From contig QIEB01000447.1 of NCBI GenBank assembly GCA_003229495.1, positions 1 to 5,279 of the forward strand: 5,279 nt of DNA, written 5' to 3'. The position numbers and the translations under genes were made by a program. A model generated the notes under the pieces. The model worked only from the letters and a program-made list of their open reading frames with translations, had not been told where the DNA came from and ran no database searches. The first letter of the stretch is position 1. The number at the start of each line of letters is the position of its first letter. The stretch comes from Flammeovirgaceae bacterium. GTDB taxonomy: Bacteria > Bacteroidota > Bacteroidia > Cytophagales > Cyclobacteriaceae. Below, in pieces: positions 5,174-5,279 of the stretch.

Positions 5174-5279
5174 TAATATTTTAATGTTGTCAATGACCGC
5201 TCCTTTGGGAGAAATAGTTCATAGTATAAAACATATATTCCTGTATGCTAATACCTTTGGAAGTATTTCAGTCTGTATG

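Larger units (their letters stand above)
4905..5279. other. Non-coding tail of the window
   Basis: No convincing gene is seen on either strand. The region holds the GC-rich hairpin (4939-4974), a TG-rich stretch at about 5100-5150 with GTATTGTG repeated at 5109-5116 and 5124-5131, and the right arm of the 17-bp inverted repeat (5157-5173). About 100 AT-rich bases follow, with no further recognised signal. A 61-codon open frame at 4999-5184 lacks family features and runs through the TG-rich repeat and the inverted-repeat arm, so I do not call it a gene. Confidence 0.6.

Noticed and set aside
4999..5184. Possible 61-codon small gene
   Set aside because: It is Cys/Tyr/Val-rich because of the TG-rich repeat it reads through, and it crosses the inverted-repeat arm. 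No domain or supporting context was seen.
5225..5274. TATAAAA (5225-5231) with an Inr-like TCAGTCT (5268-5274) as a second promoter
   Set aside because: The spacing from TATA to the Inr A is 45 bp, too long for a standard core promoter; both motifs are expected by chance in AT-rich DNA.
1..5279. A bacterial accessory or defence system (reverse transcriptase plus tyrosine recombinase)
   Set aside because: The RT, RNase H and YR motifs, the Gag, the Kozak context, AATAAA and the TATA/Inr promoter all point to a eukaryotic retrotransposon. No Shine-Dalgarno sites or operon structure were seen.

Overview
The window is eukaryotic, almost certainly metazoan. It is dominated by one tyrosine-recombinase (YR) retrotransposon on the + strand, lying in AT-rich DNA. 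Clues to a eukaryotic source are a strong Kozak start (GCCATGG) on gag, AATAAA signals, a TATA/initiator core promoter, and the element class itself. The domain set is an SGNH hydrolase fragment, a Gag with Cys/His fingers, reverse transcriptase (RT), RNase H (RH) and a YR, with no DNA-adenine methyltransferase after the YR. This fits the Ngaro branch of the DIRS order better than DIRS proper. Such elements are common in aquatic invertebrates and fish, so a marine invertebrate host is a reasonable but weak guess.

Layout. Bases 3-293 are the C-terminal end of an SGNH/GDSL-type hydrolase; its N-terminal half lies outside the window. After a 37-nt spacer, gag (331-1680) encodes a coiled coil, a SAM-like helical region, a conserved DIRS/Ngaro-type Gag core, a basic linker and a double zinc-binding tail. 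Three bases before the gag stop is a correctly phased canonical -1 frameshift heptamer (CCCAAAA, 1668-1674). It leads into the pol frame, which has no ATG until 1818. Pol then runs RT (to 2702), RNase H (about 2665-3321) and YR (3210-4274). The frame changes by +1 between RT and RH and by -1 between RH and YR, so RT and YR share a frame and only the RH segment is displaced. All catalytic residues I looked for are present. The element is therefore either recently active with programmed shifts, or carries two compensating single-base indels (mutation or assembly error).

The 3' kilobase (4275-5279) has no convincing gene but is structured. It holds two AATAAA signals, a TATAAATA/Inr core promoter inside a nested inverted repeat (4547-4602), a 103-bp near-perfect tandem duplication (4699-4904), a GC-rich hairpin (4939-4974) and a TG-rich stretch. 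A 17-bp inverted repeat (16/17) flanked by TA on both sides brackets 4372-5173. That 802-bp block may be a separate MITE-like insertion, or it may be part of the retroelement's own terminal repeat system. The window cannot decide between these.

How the parts would work together: Gag packages the element RNA, and RT plus RNase H copy it to DNA. The YR would integrate a circular DNA intermediate by site-specific-type recombination instead of using a DDE integrase. The SGNH enzyme has an unknown accessory role. This is a recognisable family. The points most worth checking are the SGNH-before-gag arrangement, the gag-pol frameshift site, the SAM-like region in Gag and the organised 3' region.
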